NCBI GenBank assembly: GCA_025449475.1
Contig: JANWJM010000043.1
Span: forward strand, 1-7,185
Length of the DNA stretch: 7,185 nucleotides
Source: Thermoactinomycetaceae bacterium
GTDB lineage: Bacteria; Bacillota; Bacilli; Thermoactinomycetales; Thermoactinomycetaceae
Direction: 5' to 3'
Shown in pieces: positions 5,266 to 7,185 of the stretch. Position 1 is the stretch's first letter. The number at the start of each line of letters is the position of its first letter. A model generated the notes under the pieces. The model made no database searches. It saw only the letters and a list, made by a program, of their open reading frames with translations, and was not told the DNA's origin. The translations under genes were made by a program, and so were the position numbers.

Positions 5266-6081
5266 TTAGCCCCGTTTCTCTTTTTTGATCTGCTCGATAA
5301 AATCGCTGATCTCCAAAATTCCCTCTTTTAATCCCAAAGATTGACTCAATCGACTAATATAGGGCGGCTTCACCCCAGCTTCTTTTAAAATGGCATGATT
5401 CCAAAATATCTCTTTGGTATCACCATCTGCAATCTTATTGCGATGAGCCATGACCATGGTTCGATGAAAATTGCTAGCCACAAATTCCATATCATGCGTA
5501 ATCGTAATCACCGTTTTTTCCTGCTCCACCAACTGATCAATGACGTTTGCCAACGTTTCCAATCCCATTTTATCCTGACCTGCAGTTGGCTCGTCTAAAA
5601 TAATCACTTGGGGATTCATCGCGATCACTGAGGCTGTCGTGACAAACTTGCGGATGGAAAGAGGGAGATCATAGGGATTTTCCTCCAATAAATCTCTGAT
5701 CTTGACCATTTCCGCCGCTTCGTGTACATTTTTCTCGATCTCCTGTTCGGATAATTTTAGATTTTTGGGTCCAAACGCGATTTCATCATACACGCGATGA
5801 TGAAAAATTTGATCATCAGGATTTTGAAAAACATAGCCCACTTTTCTCGAAATCTGAGCTGTCGTGTACTCCTTGGTATTCCAACCATCAATCCAAACAT
5901 CGCCTGTAGTCGGCTTATTGAGACCATTCATTAATTTAGCTGCTGTGGTTTTTCCTGCTCCATTTTGTCCAATGATCGCCACACGTTCTCCTTTTTCAAT
6001 ATGCATCGTAACATCTTCCAATGCTGAATGACCGTTTGGATAAACAAAAGAGATATTCTCTAAGGATAGAAAACTAGACAT
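5266..6081 (-). CDS. ecfA: ECF transporter ATPase with degenerate signature motif
   Basis: This is an ABC ATPase (271 aa) of an energy-coupling factor transporter, which powers vitamin or metal uptake with EcfT and a substrate-binding S component at the membrane. Walker A is GQNGAGKTT (38-46). The Q-loop glutamine is in VFQNPDDQIF (about 86), Walker B is VIILDEP (159-165) followed by TAGQD, and the switch histidine is in ITHD (about 196). The place of the LSGGQ signature is taken by LPLSIRKFVTTASVIAM (139-155), where glycines and glutamine are missing. Its ATPase partner has the canonical form. The C-terminal extension (about 225-271) resembles other EcfA subunits. AAGGAG lies 8 nt before the ATG, and the start overlaps the stop of the upstream ecfA by 8 nt. 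It is the last gene of the operon; the substrate cannot be inferred because the S component is outside the window. Confidence 0.88.
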   Translation of the reverse strand: MSSFLSLENISFVYPNGHSALEDVTMHIEKGERVAIIGQNGAGKTTAAKLMNGLNKPTTGDVWIDGWNTKEYTTAQISRKVGYVFQNPDDQIFHHRVYDEIAFGPKNLKLSEQEIEKNVHEAAEMVKIRDLLEENPYDLPLSIRKFVTTASVIAMNPQVIILDEPTAGQDKMGLETLANVIDQLVEQEKTVITITHDMEFVASNFHRTMVMAHRNKIADGDTKEIFWNHAILKEAGVKPPYISRLSQSLGLKEGILEISDFIEQIKKEKRG

Positions 6082-6946
6082 CAGTTACTCTCCTTCTATA
6101 TTCCAAAAAGGCTGTGATTTCATCGCGAGCCTGTTTTTCCGTCACAGGTATTCTCCCCAGACGCATTCCTTGCTTGTTCATCTCAAGTCCAAGCATAGCA
6201 AATTGTGGCAAAAGCGTGCCATGCTTTAGTACTTGTTCATTGGTTAAAACTTCTTCACAGCTTCCCTCTAAAACAATTTTTCCATCATCAATCAGTACAA
6301 TATGGTCTGAGTACTCTGCGATCAATTCCATTTTGTGTTCCACTAAAACAATGGTCTTCTTTTTCTCTTTCATCTGCTTAATAATCTCAAAAACTTCCTC
6401 GGTTCCCTCAGGGTCCAATTGGGAAGTGGGCTCATCAATGACCAAAATTTCCGGTTCCATGACAATGATCGAAGCAAGCGCCACCCGCTGCAATTGTCCT
6501 CCCGAAAGTTCAAACGGGTTCCGATCACGCAGGGATTCAATCTTGGTCAACGCAAGTACTTCTTCAACACGTTCTCGAATTTTTGAAGCTTCCACCCCCA
6601 TATTTTCCAAACCAAACGAGACCTCTTCGAAAACCGTATCCGCAACACCACTGATTTGGGTAAAGGGGTTTTGGAAGACGAATCCGATTTTTAGCGCTAA
6701 CTCTCCGATGGTTAAATCTTTGGTGTTTTTTCCATCAATCGTCACATTCCCCTGAAAATCCCCTTTATAAAAATGAGGGATAAAACCACGAATCACATTG
6801 CAGAGTGTTGTTTTCCCCGCTCCATTTGGACCAATAATGGAACAAAGTTCCCCCCGATGAATGGTTAACGAGAGATTCGTAAAAATGTTTTTATCGGCAG
6901 TTGGATATCGATAAGTAAGGTTGCGAATCTCAATTATAGGCTCCAT
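6074..6946 (-). CDS. ecfA: ECF transporter ATPase with canonical signature
   Basis: This is the second ABC ATPase subunit of the ECF transporter, 290 aa from the chosen ATG. Walker A is GPNGAGKTT (39-47). The Q-loop is VFQNPFTQISG (about 90-100), the signature is a perfect LSGGQLQRVALA (147-158), Walker B is ILVIDEP (167-173) with D-loop SQLD, and the switch histidine is in VEHKM (204). The segment GFIPHFYKGDFQG (54-66) recalls ATPases of YkoD-type (thiamine-precursor) ECF transporters, but this is weak evidence for the substrate. GGAGG lies 8 nt before the ATG at 6946; a longer frame from 7006 would run far into ecfT without a better site. The start overlaps the end of ecfT by 13 nt and the stop overlaps the next ecfA by 8 nt, so the three genes are translationally coupled. 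Confidence 0.92.
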   Translation of the reverse strand: MEPIIEIRNLTYRYPTADKNIFTNLSLTIHRGELCSIIGPNGAGKTTLCNVIRGFIPHFYKGDFQGNVTIDGKNTKDLTIGELALKIGFVFQNPFTQISGVADTVFEEVSFGLENMGVEASKIRERVEEVLALTKIESLRDRNPFELSGGQLQRVALASIIVMEPEILVIDEPTSQLDPEGTEEVFEIIKQMKEKKKTIVLVEHKMELIAEYSDHIVLIDDGKIVLEGSCEEVLTNEQVLKHGTLLPQFAMLGLEMNKQGMRLGRIPVTEKQARDEITAFLEYRRRVTDV

Positions 6947-7185
6947 ACAATAATCCTCCATATGACAAATAAGATGAGAAGTGCAATAAATAAGACCCGC
7001 AGCCACCGATCCCGTGGTGTATCCTTTACAACATGCAAGCGGACTTTTTTGACAGGGGCAGAGAAGGCTCGAGCCTCAAGCGTAATAGCTCGTTCCTCTG
7101 TCCCCACGATGGAGCTTAAGATGAGGGGTCCGAGCGACGGAATAAATGCTTTCGCTCGTGTCAAGAGATTTCCTTCCGTCTCTAC
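6934..7185 (-). CDS. ecfT: EcfT transmembrane subunit, C-terminal part
   Basis: The frame is open from the right edge (83 codons seen) to TAA at 6936-6934. The sequence AKAFIPSLGPLILSSIVGTEERAITLEARAFSAP matches the EcfT coupling-helix region. EERAITLEARAF corresponds to the conserved short Ala-Arg-Gly-like motif that contacts the two ATPases, here reading ARA rather than ARG. A last hydrophobic helix follows, VLFIALLILFVIWRIIVWSL, at the C-terminus. The protein is an integral membrane scaffold joining the ATPases to the S component. The N-terminal two thirds, and probably the S-component gene and the operon promoter, lie to the right of the window. Confidence 0.85.
   Translation of the reverse strand, partial: VETEGNLLTRAKAFIPSLGPLILSSIVGTEERAITLEARAFSAPVKKVRLHVVKDTPRDRWLRVLFIALLILFVIWRIIVWSL

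Noticed and set aside
6114..6755. Plus-strand open frame of 213 codons opposite ecfA
   Set aside because: It lies antisense to a well-supported ATPase gene, is Ser/Phe/Thr-rich, has no family motif and is a shadow of the coding strand.
6947..7006. Longer N-terminus for the first ecfA, starting at 7006
   Set aside because: The extra residues do not look like an EcfA N-terminus and would overlap ecfT by about 70 nt. ATG at 6946 has GGAGG at 8 nt.

Overview
The window looks like chromosomal DNA of a low-to-moderate GC Gram-positive endospore-former (Bacillota; a Bacillales or Thermoactinomycetaceae-type organism). This is inferred from strong AGGAGG-type ribosome binding sites, sigma-A-like promoters, a YteA-type TraR/DksA protein directly upstream of lspA and an rluD/ylyB-type gene, and a stand-alone ECF transporter cassette. 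No rRNA, tRNA, CRISPR array, intact insertion sequence or phage module was seen.

Left part (1-1088), accessory. The 5' end of an unrecognised minus-strand gene runs off the left edge. Next to it is a short wreck of an IS200-type element (about 162-556): a perfect end hairpin, a tnpA reading frame that keeps only the first strand motif of the HUH transposase, and an outward-facing intrinsic terminator. Then comes a small minus-strand gene for an unrecognised 81-residue, partly hydrophobic protein, with its own promoter candidate, a leader of roughly 150 nt and a 9-bp inverted repeat just upstream of its start.

Middle part (1089-3235), conserved core, minus strand. The order of transcription is yteA-like, lspA, rluD. 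lspA (signal peptidase II) and rluD (ribosomal large-subunit pseudouridine synthase) are separated by a single base and are very probably cotranscribed from a good extended -10 promoter that begins right after the yteA stop codon. This resembles the DksA-like/lspA/ylyB block of Bacillus. The partners found there (ileS before, the pyr operon after) are absent: a ubiD gene lies upstream and the small ORF plus IS wreck lie downstream.

Right part (3386-7185). A long plus-strand ubiD-family decarboxylase gene stands alone and diverges from yteA. It converges on a minus-strand ECF transporter operon whose end enters from the right edge: ecfT (C-terminal part only), ecfA, then a second ecfA, with overlapping reading frames. 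The second ATPase has lost the canonical LSGGQ signature while the first keeps it, so the dimer should be asymmetric. A strong 13-bp hairpin beside a small GAAA-loop hairpin separates the two converging units.

No convincing new multi-gene system was found. The most rewarding places to look are the small ORF with its structured leader and coding-looking extension past UAG, the possible antisense RNA on the IS200 remnant, and the asymmetric ECF ATPase pair.
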